This document shows, one piece after another, positions 33,689 to 46,000 of a stretch of DNA of 64,000 nt. The notes beneath the pieces are model-generated. The model made no database searches, had not been told where the DNA came from, and saw nothing but the letters and a program-made list of their open reading frames with translations. Position numbers and translations under genes: made by a program. How positions within the stretch are numbered: position 1 is the first letter of the stretch; each line of letters opens with the position of its first letter. Origin of the DNA: Zea mays (taxonomy: Eukaryota; Streptophyta; Magnoliopsida; Poales; Poaceae); contig NC_050102.1 in assembly GCF_902167145.1 (NCBI RefSeq), positions 10,850,850 to 10,914,849 of the forward strand. The letters run 5' to 3'.

Positions 33689-36079
33689 TTAGGCTTGGGT
33701 CTTAGGTACCCAACTCTTGTTGGGTCCTACAAGGTTAGTCACAATTTCCTTAGGGACCCAAATGCAAGTTTTATCACCCTTGCATTTTGCCCCTAATTTC
33801 CTAGCAACTATCTTCCTATCCTTTCTACAAATAGCAAAGGAAGCATTCAAAGCATGATAAATTATAGAGGGACCATTCATAACTTTCCTAGGAGCATGAA
33901 CAAAATTCTTTCTAGGCACATGATGAATATTTTTCCTAGGCATATTTCTACCATGCATATAGGAAGAGCTGGGGGCAAACATAGCATAAGAGTCATTGGC
34001 ATGCGAGTTAAAAGCATTACAATTCCTATGAGACTGTCTTCTATCATTGTATATAAAAGCATGGTTCTTTTTAGTACTACTTGCCATAGGGGCCTTCCCT
34101 TTCTCCTTGGCGGAGATGGGAGCTTTATGGCTTGTTAAGTTCTTGGCTTCCCTCTTGAAGCCAAGCCCATCCTTAATTGAGGGGTGTCTACCAATCGTGT
34201 AGGCATCCCTAGCAAATTTTAGTTTATCAAAATCACTTTTGCTAGCCTTAAGTTGGGCATTAAGACTAGCCATTTCATCATTTAACTTTGCAATAGAGGC
34301 TATGTGTTCACTACAAGCATCAATATCAAAATCTTTACATCTATTGCAAATACCAACATTTTCTACACAAGTTGTTGATTTCCTAGCTATTTCTAACTTA
34401 GCATTCAAATCATCATTAATGCTCCTTAAGCTAGAAATTGTCTCATGGCAAGAAGATAATTCACAAGAAAGCATTTCATTTCTTTTAACTTCTAAAGCAT
34501 GAGATTTTTGTGCTTCTACAAATTTGTCATGTTCTTCATACAACAAATCTTCTTGTTTTTCTAGAAGCCTATTCTTATCATTCAAGGCATCAATTAATTC
34601 ATTAATTTTATCTACCTTGGTTCTATCTAGGCCCTTAAATAGACATGAATAATCTATTTCATCTGCATCACTAGATTCGTCCTCACTTGAAGAAGCATAA
34701 GTAGAGTATCGAGTACATACCTTCTTCTCCCTTGCCATAAGGCATGTGTGACGCTCGTTGGGGAAGAGGGATGACTTGTTGAAGGCGGTGGCGGCGAGTC
34801 CTTCATTGTTGGAGTCGGACGAGGAGCAATCCGAATCCCACTCCTTGCCAAGATGTGCCTCGCCCTTTGCCTTCTTATAGTTCTTCTTTTTCTCCCTCTT
34901 GTTCCCTTGATCCTGATCACTATCATTGTCGGGACAGTTAGCAATAAAATGACCAAGCTTACCGCATTTGAAGCATGAGCGCTTCCCCTTGGCTTTGGTC
35001 TTGCTTGGCTGTCCCTTGCGACCCTTAAGCGCCGTCTTGAATCTTTTGATGATGAGGGCCATCTCTTCATCATTAAGTCCGGCCGCCTCAATTTGTGCCA
35101 CCTTGCTAGGTAGCGCCTCCTTGCTTCTTGTTGCCTTGAGAGCAAGGGGTTGCGGCTCGTTGATAGGACCATTCAAGGCGTCATCCACGTACCTCGCCTC
35201 CTTGATCATCATTCACCCGCTAACAAATTTTCCAAGGACTTCTTTGGGCGACATTTTGGTGTACCTGGGATTCTCACGAATATTATTCACCAAATGAGGA
35301 TCAAGAATGGTAAAGGACCTTAGCATCAGTCGGACGACGTCGTGGTCCGTCCATCGCGTGCTTCCGTAGCTCCTTATTTTGTTGATAAGGGTCTTGAGCC
35401 GGTTGTATGTTTGAGTTGGCTCCTCGCCCCTTATCATCGCGAACCGTCCAAGCTCGCCCTCCACCAACTCCATTTTGGTGAGCAAGGTGACGTCGTTCCC
35501 CTCATGAGAAATCTTGAGGGTGTCCCAGATCTGCTTGGCGTTATCCAAGCCGCTCACTTTGTGATATTCATCCCTGCACAATGAAGCTAGAAGAACAGTA
35601 GTAGCTTGTGCATTCTTATGGATTTGCTCATTAATGAACATGGGACTATCCGAACTATCAAAGTGCATTCCACTCTCTACAATCTCCCATATACTAGGAT
35701 GGAGAGAGAATAGGTGACTACGCATTTTGTGGCTCCAAAATCCGTAGTCCTCCCCATCAAAGTGTGGGGGCTTGCCGAGTGGAATGGAGAGTAAATGTGA
35801 ATTTGAACTTTGCGGAATACGAGAGTAGTCAAAAGAAAAGTTCGAATTAACCGGTTTCCTTCTCTCGTAGTCGTTGTGGTCATCGTCCTTTTGGGAAGAA
35901 GTAGATTCATCGCTGTCGTCGTAGTAGATGATCTCCTTGATGCGCCTTGTCTTCTTCTTCTTCCCTTCCTTCCGTCTATGACCCGAGCCGGAGTCGGTAG
36001 GCTTGTCGTCCTTCGGCTCGTTGACGAAGGATTCCTTCTCTTTGTCGTTGATCATGATACCCTTCCCCTTAGGATCCAT
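33689..36079 (-). pseudogene. gag: gag of C copy 1, one nonsense mutation
   Basis: ATG at 36079 (MDPKGKGI). Same layout as copy 2: basic/acidic N-terminus, UBN2-like gag domain (SIPLGKPPHFDGEDYGFW), zinc knuckle CFKCGKLGHFIANC and a coiled C-terminal half. It is interrupted by TGA at 35213-35215, where copy 2 has CGA, a C-to-T change at a CpG. The frame is otherwise open to the stop at 33689, so the loss is a single recent base change. Confidence 0.9.
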
Positions 36080-36113
36080 CTCTTCGGGCGGTTAGTCCCT
36101 TTGTGAAGAGAAC

Positions 36114-36126
36114 GGCTCTGATACCA
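36114..36126 (-). other. primer binding site of C copy 1
   Basis: The minus strand reads TGGTATCAGAGCC two bases inside the middle LTR, a match to initiator Met tRNA. It shows that the middle LTR serves as the 5' LTR of copy 1. Confidence 0.88.
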
Positions 36127-36128
36127 AT

Positions 36129-37023
36129 TGAGAGCACCTAGAGGGGGGGGTGAATAGGTGATCCTGTAACACTTCAAAACTTAAGCCACAAAACTTGGTT
36201 AATTGTTAGCACAATAATTGCCAAGTGGCTAAAGAGTAATCCTCAACAAAACACAATAACCAACAAAGATCAATCACAGAGATGGCACGGTGGTTATCCC
36301 GTGGTTCGGCCAAGACCAACGCTTGCCTACTCCACGTTGTGGCGTCCCAACGGACGAGGGTTGCAATCAACCCCTCTCAAGCGGTCCAAAGACCCACTTG
36401 AATACCACGGTGTTTTGTTTGCTTTACTCAATCCCGTTTGCGAGGAATCTCCACAAATTTGGAGCCTCTCGCCCTTACACTTGAAATTCACAAAGAACAC
36501 GGAGCAAGGGAGGGATTAGCAACGCACTCAAGACAAGAAATCACAGTGACACCACGCACACAAGTCGCAACGAGAGCTCACAACACAACTCAATGAGTTC
36601 ACCACTCAACTAGAGCTCTAATTGCTATCGCAAAGAATCAAAGGCGCGGAATCGATGTCTTGGTGCTTAGGAATGCTTAGGAGATGCTTGCTGTTCTCCT
36701 CCATGCGCCTAGGGGTCCCTTTTATAGCCCCAAGGCAGCTAGGAGCCGTTGAGAGCAATCTTAGAAGGCTGATCTTGCCTTTCGTCGACTGGCGCACCGG
36801 ACAGTCCGGTGCACACCGGACACTGTCCGGTGCCCGATTTCCTTCCATAAATGGCGCAGTCGACCGTTGATAGCCTGAGAGTCGTTGGCGCACCGGACAT
36901 GTCCGGTGCACACCGGACAGACCGGTGCCCGCTTCTAGCCGTTGGCTCGGCCACGTGTCCCGCGCAGATCACGCGGTCGACCGTTGGCCCTGCCGACCGT
37001 TGGCTCACCGGACAGTCCGGTGC
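36129..37023 (-). repeat. middle LTR of C, first part
   Basis: The first 895 bp (plus-strand order) of the shared LTR, ending in GGTGC (37019-37023), the target duplication of E, inside a CACCGGACAGTCCGGTG palindrome. It resumes at 47744. Confidence 0.92.
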
Positions 37024-40000
37024 TGTAACACCCTAAATCTAGCAAAAACAAACAACCCTATTTGGATTATTAAATTTTAGTACAAAGAAAAAAAATATTT
37101 ATGTTTTCAAATAAGGAGAACCTTGATATATATGATTTGAAGAATTTCTTGAATAGATAAAATTATCAAGTGTTTGTTACACTCATGCCAAAGCATATAT
37201 TTTGTTTGAATTGATTTGAAAATCCAATTTATGAATTCGATCTTGTGAAGAAAATCTCATTTTACAAAACAATAATTAATTGCTAAAATAAGGTTTTTAA
37301 TAATTTTAGTTTATAATGGTAATAAGTTTTTCATTTAATTGTGTGTCATTTATTTGCATTTGGAATAATTTTGATTGCGCACGATTGGTTTTTGAATATT
37401 GAATAGCATTTTCTCTTAAATGAAAATTCACATAACTAATATAATAATTAGTCTAAAAATAAATATTTTATTTATAAATAATTTTGGTTTGATTATTATG
37501 AATTTTATAATTATTTGAATAGGTATTTCGGAATTAGAAAAGAAAAAAAAACAAAAAAAAACCTAATTCTAATCGGCCCACTAGGGGCCCAACTAGAAGG
37601 AGCTGTCGCCCCTAACCCTAGCCAGCCGCGCCCCCTGGTAGCCGTCACCCCCTGCTCCCTGTGGCCGCCGCCAGGCTTCTTCCTTCTCCCTCCCCACCTT
37701 TCTCTCTCCTCCCCTCGCTTCTCTCCGACGTGACTCCAGTCGGCCGCCCGCGCCCCGTGTAGGCCGCCCGCCTCGACCAGCCCTGCACCCAGGCGCCGAT
37801 CGACGCCGCTAGGCCGACTGCCCCTGCGCGCCCCGAAGCTGCAGGACCGCACCCAAAGCACCGAGTCGTGACCCCGATGCCGCGCCGCTCCACGAAGCCC
37901 CAGCCGCGCAAGCCTCGCAGACCCGACCGCGCCCAGCTTCTCGCCGCGACCTCGCTACCCAGCCCGACGCGCACACCGCCCCTGCCTGCGCGACCAACGC
38001 CACTCGCCGAGCAGGACCGCGCAGCCGTCAGGAGCCGAGACGCACGCCGCACGCCCGAGCCCGACGCGTTGCAAACCGAAGACCGACGCGACCCCGACAC
38101 TGAAGACTCCACGACAGAGCAGCCCCGTCCGTTCGTTTCACGTGTAATGGAGATTTACTGCGTCCGTTAATTCCCCTATTACTCTCCATAGAAGAAACCG
38201 ACGACCATTCATGGCCGCCATGAAGCACCACGGCGACCTCTGCTCTCCCTCCCTTCCCCTCTATAAAACCACAGCCGAGCTCTTCTTTCTCCCTACCCCA
38301 AGCTCGCTTCCTCCTCTCGGTTCTCTCTCCCTCACCGTTCGTCGTCGTGAAGTTCGTCGCCGGACTGTCCGCGCAACACCTCATCGGAGCCCCGTCCAAC
38401 GTCAAGAACCCCTGCCCACACGCGCTGCAGCACCACCGCTCGCCGTCGTGCCTCGCCGGAGACGTGCCCGCACCCGTCGTACCGAGCCTTCGCCTTGACG
38501 CCCATTCGTCGTTCACCGTCGTCCGTTCATCCCTGCGCATGAACGAAATCACAAGGTGGAAGACAACTCAAAACATGAATTTTATTTTTGTACAGTATGT
38601 GTTGAATTAATTTATGAACTATTGTTTTAATATTGAGATGATGCGACTTGGCGATTCGTGTATGATTTTAGATATTTCGATATACACGTGTAACCAAATC
38701 GAACCCCGCGACAACGCTTTAATATGTGTATGATTTTATAATTTTAATAAGTACGGACACTATTCACTACTTTAGTGATTTTCATACTCGAATTGTTTAT
38801 AATTGATTTCGCTTTAGTATGTGGAGCGATAACCAGATAGTATTGATATAAGTATAATAGGAAGTATGTCACGTATTCCTAGTCAAATAAAAATATAGAT
38901 TTTTCTAGTCATGATAAATATAAGCATAACACTTAATTACTTAGAATTAGTAAAATACTTGTTTATGTCATAATAACCATGATTATGTTATTAAAAGTCT
39001 CATTTAGTAAGTTACATTAATTCTTAGAATATAAATGTTAGAAGAATTATAAATAAATAATTTTTAGTTATACGTATAAACTCTATTTAGAAAAGATAGG
39101 AAGAAAACCGAAAGGATAGAATTTATAATATTTTAATTAGGCGCTCATACTTTTCTAATGAAGAAATTAATAGTTATGTTGATAAACATAGGTTTCTTAC
39201 TAAAGAATTAGATAAATTGTTTCGAACTTTAAAATGACCTTTTTAATAGTTATCATATTTAACAAGATTCATTATAGATGTTTAAGTATAGCCGTATTAA
39301 ATAGAAACTTAAAAGTAATATGTCATATAACTTTTCTAATAATGATATAATGGCTTAATTAAGTGCTCACGTCGTTATAACTAAAACAATAGTTAATAAC
39401 ATACCAATGAATACTATTCATTTTAAATATCTAGGTCATATGTTTCTAAACTAAATGTAAAGATAAATAATAGAGTAATTATGTCCTCTCATAACCTAGT
39501 TAATTAGATTTATATTTGTTTACAACTGGATATATAGGCTTAATTAATCATTTAATCAAAATTAGTTCATATTATTCATATATGTGTCACTTAGTTTTTC
39601 CTAAAGAATAAACTAAGGAAATTAGTGTTCATGTTCTTTAATAATAATGTTAGTTTGTATACTGTTTCGTATATAGCTTTCTTAATAAAATAAAGGACAT
39701 GTACTTTCTAATAAAAATAAAATATAATTGTTTGTTCATTGTCTTTTACATAAAAGTTCATTAAAACATATATATCATAACTTTTCATAAAATAGGTATT
39801 TAATAATAATAATCTTTTCATATAAAACCTATTTAGACTAATATCTTAATTTGTCATAAGTGATTGGTTAACAATAGTTATAATATGCTCCATAATGCTT
39901 CTAAAATTAATAACGTGATTAGTAGCCCATTAACCCTAGATATATAACTTATATCTATTCTAAAAGGTTAAAAAATGTTTAATATCGTTATAACGTGTTT

Positions 40001-41671
40001 TATCGTTTTATAAATCCTTTATCTTAGACGTATCATATATGACATTTTATAAAAGATTAATTTGGTGAACCTAATATTTGTATAGTTTAATTAAGACATT
40101 TTAAGCTCATGTCTTGTTTTATAAAGTATAGATCACACATTTTTAAAAGAATACCCTCTTATTATGACCATGACTTGCGACGTATTTGAAAAGCGGACGT
40201 TCTTTTCGTTAGGCTTTCTTTTAGCTTTACGTATGATGAATATAGTATGTTATTGAGTGGTGCTTGTTCTTCTTGTTTGTTTGTGTGATATTCAGTGGTT
40301 GATCTAGTAGTTAAGAATCAAGATCTATTCCGATCCGTGGAAGAACCTCAAGTTTTCAATAAGCAAGGCAAGTGGACTTCTCCCTCTGCATACTCTGTTT
40401 GATCCCAAACAATACATTTAATAAAGTTTATTCTTTTGGATATATATGCATAATTTGACGGGTTACCTATTTAGATAACCTTTCCAACCTTATTCCTTGA
40501 TCAAACCTGGGAATTATACTTTACCTTCGTAGCTATGCTATTGCTACAACTTTAAATTTATGCAGTCACTCCTGTTTATGATACTAATGTTCCAAAATGG
40601 TAAGTTTACTTTATTGTTGTTAACCCGATGGTTAAACAAGATTATTGCATATTAATTGGAACATGGAGTGACCACCCGGGAAAACAGTGCTACCATGAGA
40701 ACTATCATGGCTCTGGTCTTGGCTAAATAACTAGGGAAGTCTTATGTTGGGTGCTGGTCGTGGTCGACAGGAACGGGGGCATCTGGCAAGCTCTTATAGT
40801 TCCGGCTCAGGCAGATTGGATACGGGCATAGTTCCCAAAGCTTTACCCTGTAGTCTGGACTATAAGTTGGTTACGGTAGGTGTGCCTTATGAAGTTTGAC
40901 CATTTCCAGCATTTGCGTAATGAGGACTCTAGGGAGAAGCCTCGTAGTGAGACCCTGGCCATTCACCTCGGAAGTGAATACGGGTCTAGCTAACCCGGGC
41001 TAGAAGGGAATCGCGACTCATGGGTAAAGATGTGCCACCTCTGCAGAGTGTAAAACTGATATATCAGCCGTGCTCACGGTTATGAGCAGCCTGGACTCCT
41101 CACATGATAATTGAACTTGAAGATGGAAATAAATCGCGATCCGATGATCTGCCGATGGTTTGCTTAAGTGGTTTCACTTAAGTGTTTTTGATATACTCAT
41201 ATACTTTTGTTTAATGGGAATACTTGGGATTCACACTTATTAGTAAGACAGGTGTTGTTAATAAAATGTTGACCAACTAAAATGCTTACTGCTCAACCTC
41301 AGCCTCACCTTGTTAGACTTGCATTAGTTTTTCCCCCACTTGCTGAGCCCCGACCATAAGTGAGCTCACCCTTGCTTAATTTTGATCAGAAGTTGCAGAT
41401 GAAGATATGATGCTGAACTCCATGGATGCTAGTCTAGTGATACCCCCGGTCATCTTCCTGTGGATGGATGTCCATGTTCGCTGTACTTTGATGAATAAAG
41501 GTTAAGACATTATGTCTGTTCGAAGTGTAATATGTTAATATAATCGTTATTTACGCTTTTATGCATTGTTCTTTTGATATATTACACTTGTGACGTCAAC
41601 ATATGTGTGGAAATAGATCCTGGCACACATATGCTATGCACCCGGTTCTACCCTTGGAAACGGGTGTGACA
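37024..41671 (+). repeat. 5' LTR of E
   Basis: 4,648 bp of three parts: an AT-rich start (37024-37560); a strongly GC-rich block (about 37570-38560) with the promoter; and an AT-rich remainder (38600-41671) whose last 1.1 kb is less AT-rich. Open frames in the GC block (for example 37868-38170) lack any motif and are probably by-products of GC content. Confidence 0.9.
38262..38268 (+). promoter_or_regulatory. TATA box in the LTR of E
   Basis: TATAAAA after a CT-rich run and before a pyrimidine-rich initiator region (TCTTCTTTCTCCC). It predicts transcription starting near 38290, giving a U3 of about 1.27 kb and an R plus U5 of about 3.4 kb. The same box is at 44327-44333 in the 3' LTR. Confidence 0.65.
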
Positions 41672-41675
41672 GAAG

Positions 41676-41691
41676 TGGTATCAGAGCAATG
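41676..41691 (+). other. primer binding site of E
   Basis: TGGTATCAGAGCAATG, a match to initiator Met tRNA, four bases after the LTR. It fixes the plus orientation. Confidence 0.9.
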
Positions 41692-42724
41692 TGACCGTAG
41701 GTCGCTAGTTTAGTTAGAAATGGAAAGCCCAGTTAGTCTTTCAAAGCTTGATATATTTTCCTCCATAAAAATTTACTTTATATCAAACTCGTCTCTTTTA
41801 TTTTCAACTCTTCTTATCTGATTCTTCGTCTATCAGAAGATTCTAATAAGAAGCATTGCAAGATGATCAAGCTAGGATTTCGGAACTTGAAGTGAAGTTT
41901 GCTAGAAGAAACCCTTTCGAAGCTATCGATGATGCCCTATTCTCTGTCTTACCCCCACTCTGCAAGAAGTTTTGCTATGGATCCCCTAGATCTATTGTTT
42001 GACTTCTTTGCTAGGTTGATAGGATAGTTCTTTAGTATTAAGATTTTCGACTAGATCGGTAATGGCGATATTATATTATAAGTGGTTTTCTAATCCCTAA
42101 TATTGCTATATAACCCTTGACTTCTTATACTTTTGTTTTCTTGCTATTGTATTGCCATCCTTGCGCAATATCTACCTTGATATATATTAAACTTTTGCCT
42201 CTCTATTTTTCTCCTTGATAACGCTTTCTCCCTAACTCACTTTATAACCTTGGTTGTATCCTTTATCCTCGCTTCACCAGTTCATGGTTATTTTGTTTCA
42301 CTCTTAACCATCAACAATAATATCTTGTACCTGTCTAACTTCTTGCTATTTCTATTATAATTCCTTGATCTCTTTCTTATTCCTAACCTTGTTTCGCCTT
42401 TTAAAAAAAACTGTGATAAACTGTTGTTCTTAGGAAAGATTCCCTTTGATTGAATGAGTAGCATCGAGTTGTATTGTGCTGGTGTGCTTGAGTTCATGTT
42501 AGTTGTCGTTGTGCTTATGATTGATTTGCTTCTTTGTAATGATTGTTGGTGTATTGTGTGACTTATGTCCACAATGACATCAGTTTACTAGGTAAAACCT
42601 TATATAGGTGGGTTTTCTCTACTCTATGTACTCTAACTTTGCTCAATCTTTCAATTCCCTCCTTTCTACCTATACCCAAACAAGAGAATCAAATCAGGCG
42701 CAACTATTTAACATATAGACACCA

Positions 42725-42922
42725 AATCAACCATCACCTGCTGATAGTCAAAAGAAGTTGACTCGCGAAAATATCAAAGCAAGAGGTGCTTGCTACTACT
42801 ACAAAGATGAAGGGCATATCATTCGCCAATGCCACAAGAAGCATATAGACCGACTAGAGAAGAAATATGCGAAGCAAGACTCAAGAAATAATTCAGAAGA
42901 CCAACCAGTTTATATTCGGTGA
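42725..42922 (+). pseudogene. gag zinc-knuckle remnant of E
   Basis: An open stretch ending at TGA (42920-42922) encodes KKLTRENIKARGACYYYKDE then GHIIRQCHKK and a basic tail. The spacing is that of a CX2CX4HX4C retroviral zinc knuckle (codons 42791-42832), but the second Cys is Tyr, so zinc binding should fail. A basic flank is usual for gag nucleocapsid. It appears to be the only recognisable coding relic in E. Confidence 0.65.
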
Positions 42923-43076
42923 TGAAGGTCGTCTGATTAGCATACACTACAGAACGAAGAAGCAATAATTTCTTATGTTTGGAAGAGTTCATTGTGAACT
43001 AAGAAACTACAAATAACCATGTACCACCATTGTTTTCTTGCTAGCCTTCCCTAATCTCGAGGACGAGATTCTTTTT

Positions 43077-43088
43077 AAGGGGGGTAGG
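43077..43088 (+). other. polypurine tract of E
   Basis: AAGGGGGGTAGG just before TT and the TGTAACACCC start of the 3' LTR. It is preceded by CTCGAGGACGAGATTC, a word often seen just upstream of the 3' LTR in plant chromoviruses. Confidence 0.8.
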
Positions 43089-43090
43089 TT

Positions 43091-46000
43091 TGTAACACCC
43101 TAAATCTAGCAAAAACAAACAACCCTATTTGGATTATTAAATTTTAGTACAAAGAAAAAAATATTTATGTTTTCAAATAAGGAGAACCTTGATATATATG
43201 ATTTGAAGAATTTCTTGAATAGATAAAATTATCAAGTGTTTGTTACACTCATGCCAAAGCATATATTTTGTTTGAATTGATTTGAAAATCCAATTTATGA
43301 ATTCGATCTTGTGAAGAAAATCTCATTTTACAAAACAATAATTAATTGCTAAAATAAGGTTTTTAATAATTTTAGTTTATAATGGTAATAAGTTTTTCAT
43401 TTAATTGTGTGTCATTTATTTGCATTTGGAATAATTTTGATTGCGCACGATTGGTTTTTGAATATTGAATAGCATTTTCTCTTAAATGAAAATTCACATA
43501 ACTAATATAATAATTAGTCTAAAAATAAATATTTTATTTATAAATAATTTTGGTTTGATTATTATGAATTTTATAATTATTTGAATAGGTATTTCGGAAT
43601 TAGAAAAGAAAAAAAACAAAAAAAACCTAATTATAATCGGCCCACTAGGGGCCCAACTAGAAGGAGCTGTCGCCCCTAACCCTAGCCAGCCGCGCCCCCT
43701 GGTAGCCGTCACCCCCTGCTCCCTGTGGCCGCCGCCAGGCTTCTTCCTTCTCCCTCCCCCACCTTTCTCTCTCCTCCCCTCGCTTCTCTCCGACGTGACT
43801 CCAGTCGGCCGCCCGCGCCCCGTGTAGGCCGCCCGCCTCGACCAGCCCTGCACCCAGGCGCCGATCGACGCCGCTAGGCCGACTGCCCCTGCGCGCCCCA
43901 AAGCTGCAGGACCGCACCCAAAGCACCGAGTCGTGACCCCGATGCCGCGCCGCTCCACGAAGCCCCAGCCGCGCAAGCCTCGCAGACCCGACCGCGCCCA
44001 GCTTCTCGCCGCGACCTCGCTACCCAGCCCGACGCGCACACCGCCCCTGCCTGCGCGACCAACGCCACTCGCCGAGCAGGACCGCGCAGCCGTCAGGAGC
44101 CGAGACGCACGCCGCACGCCCGAGCCCGACGCGTTGCAAACCGAAGACCGACGCGACCCCGACACTGAAGACTCCACGACAGAGCAGCCCCGTCCGTTCG
44201 TTTCACGTGTAATGGAGATTTACTGCGTCCGTTAATTCCCCTATTACTCTCCATAGAAGAAACCGACGACCATTCATGGCCGCCATGAAGCACCACGGCG
44301 ACCTCTGCTCTCCCTCCCTTCCCCTCTATAAAACCACAGCCGAGCTCTTCTTTCTCCCTACCCCAAGCTCGCTTCCTCCTCTCGGTTCTCTCTCCCTCAC
44401 CGTTCGTCGTCGTGAAGTTCGTCGCCGGACTGTCCGCGCAACACCTCATCGGAGCCCCGTCCAACGTCAAGAACCCCTGCCCACACGCGCTGCAGCACCA
44501 CCGCTCGCCGTCGTGCCTCGCCGGAGACGTGCCCGCACCCGTCGTACCGAGCCTTCGCCTTGACGCCCATTCGTCGTTCACCGTCGTCCGTTCATCCCTG
44601 CGCATGAACGAAATCACAAGGTGGAAGACAACTCAAAACATGAATTTTATTTTTGTACAGTATGTGTTGAATTAATTTATGAACTATTGTTTTAATATTG
44701 AGATGATGCGACTTGGCGATTCGTGTATGATTTTAGATATTTCGATATACACGTGTAACCAAATCGAACCCCGCGACAACGCTTTAATATGTGTATGATT
44801 TTATAATTTTAATAAGTACGGACACTATTCACTACTTTAGTGATTTTCATACTCGAATTGTTTATAATTGATTTCGCTTTAGTATGTGGAGCGATAACCA
44901 GATAGTATTGATATAAGTATAATAGGAAGTATGTCACGTATTCCTAGTCAAATAAAAATATAGATTTTTCTAGTCATGATAAATATAAGCATAACACTTA
45001 ATTACTTAGAATTAGTAAAATACTTGTTTATGTCATAATAACCATGATTATGTTATTAAAAGTCTCATTTAGTAAGTTACATTAATTCTTAGAATATAAA
45101 TGTTAGAAGAATTATAAATAAATAATTTTTAGTTATACGTATAAACTCTATTTAGAAAAGATAGGAAGAAAACCGAAAGGATAGAATTTATAATATTTTA
45201 ATTAGGCGCTCATACTTTTCTAATGAAGAAATTAATAGTTATGTTGATAAACATAGGTTTCTTACTAAAGAATTAGATAAATTGTTTCGAACTTTAAAAT
45301 GACCTTTTTAATAGTTATCATATTTAACAAGATTCATTATAGATGTTTAAGTATAGCCGTATTAAATAGAAACTTAAAAGTAATATGTCATATAACTTTT
45401 CTAATAATGATATAATGGCTTAATTAAGTGCTCACGTCGTTATAACTAAAACAATAGTTAATAACATACCAATGAATACTATTCATTTTAAATATCTAGG
45501 TCATATGTTTCTAAACTAAATGTAAAGATAAATAATAGAGTAATTATGTCCTCTCATAACCTAGTTAATTAGATTTATATTTGTTTACAACTGGATATAT
45601 AGGCTTAATTAATCATTTAATCAAAATTAGTTCATATTATTCATATATGTGTCACTTAGTTTTTCCTAAAGAATAAACTAAGGAAATTAGTGTTCATGTT
45701 CTTTAATAATAATGTTAGTTTGTATACTGTTTCGTATATAGCTTTCTTAATAAAATAAAGGACATGTACTTTCTAATAAAAATAAAATATAATTGTTTGT
45801 TCATTGTCTTTTACATAAAAGTTCATTAAAACATATATATCATAACTTTTCATAAAATAGGTATTTAATAATAATAATCTTTTCATATAAAACCTATTTA
45901 GACTAATATCTTAATTTGTCATAAGTGATTGGTTAACAATAGTTATAATATGCTCCATAATGCTTCTAAAATTAATAACGTGATTAGTAGCCCATTAACC

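Larger units (their letters stand above)
41672..43090 (+). other. internal region of E
   Basis: 1.4 kb between the LTRs. No protease, RT, RNase H or integrase motif in any frame. Four bases (GAAG) separate the LTR from the primer binding site. The stretch about 42000-42700 is AT-rich without open frames; the gag remnant follows it. Confidence 0.85.

Noticed and set aside
37868..38552. Arg/Pro-rich open frames in the GC block of the LTR of E, on both strands and duplicated at 43933-44617
   Set aside because: High GC content makes long open frames by chance; frames overlap on opposite strands with no motif, and the block is promoter-like.
42288..42761. Open frames of 72-94 codons inside element E
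   Set aside because: AT-rich, no motif, and the longer one is antisense to the element; the zinc-knuckle relic lies in a different frame.
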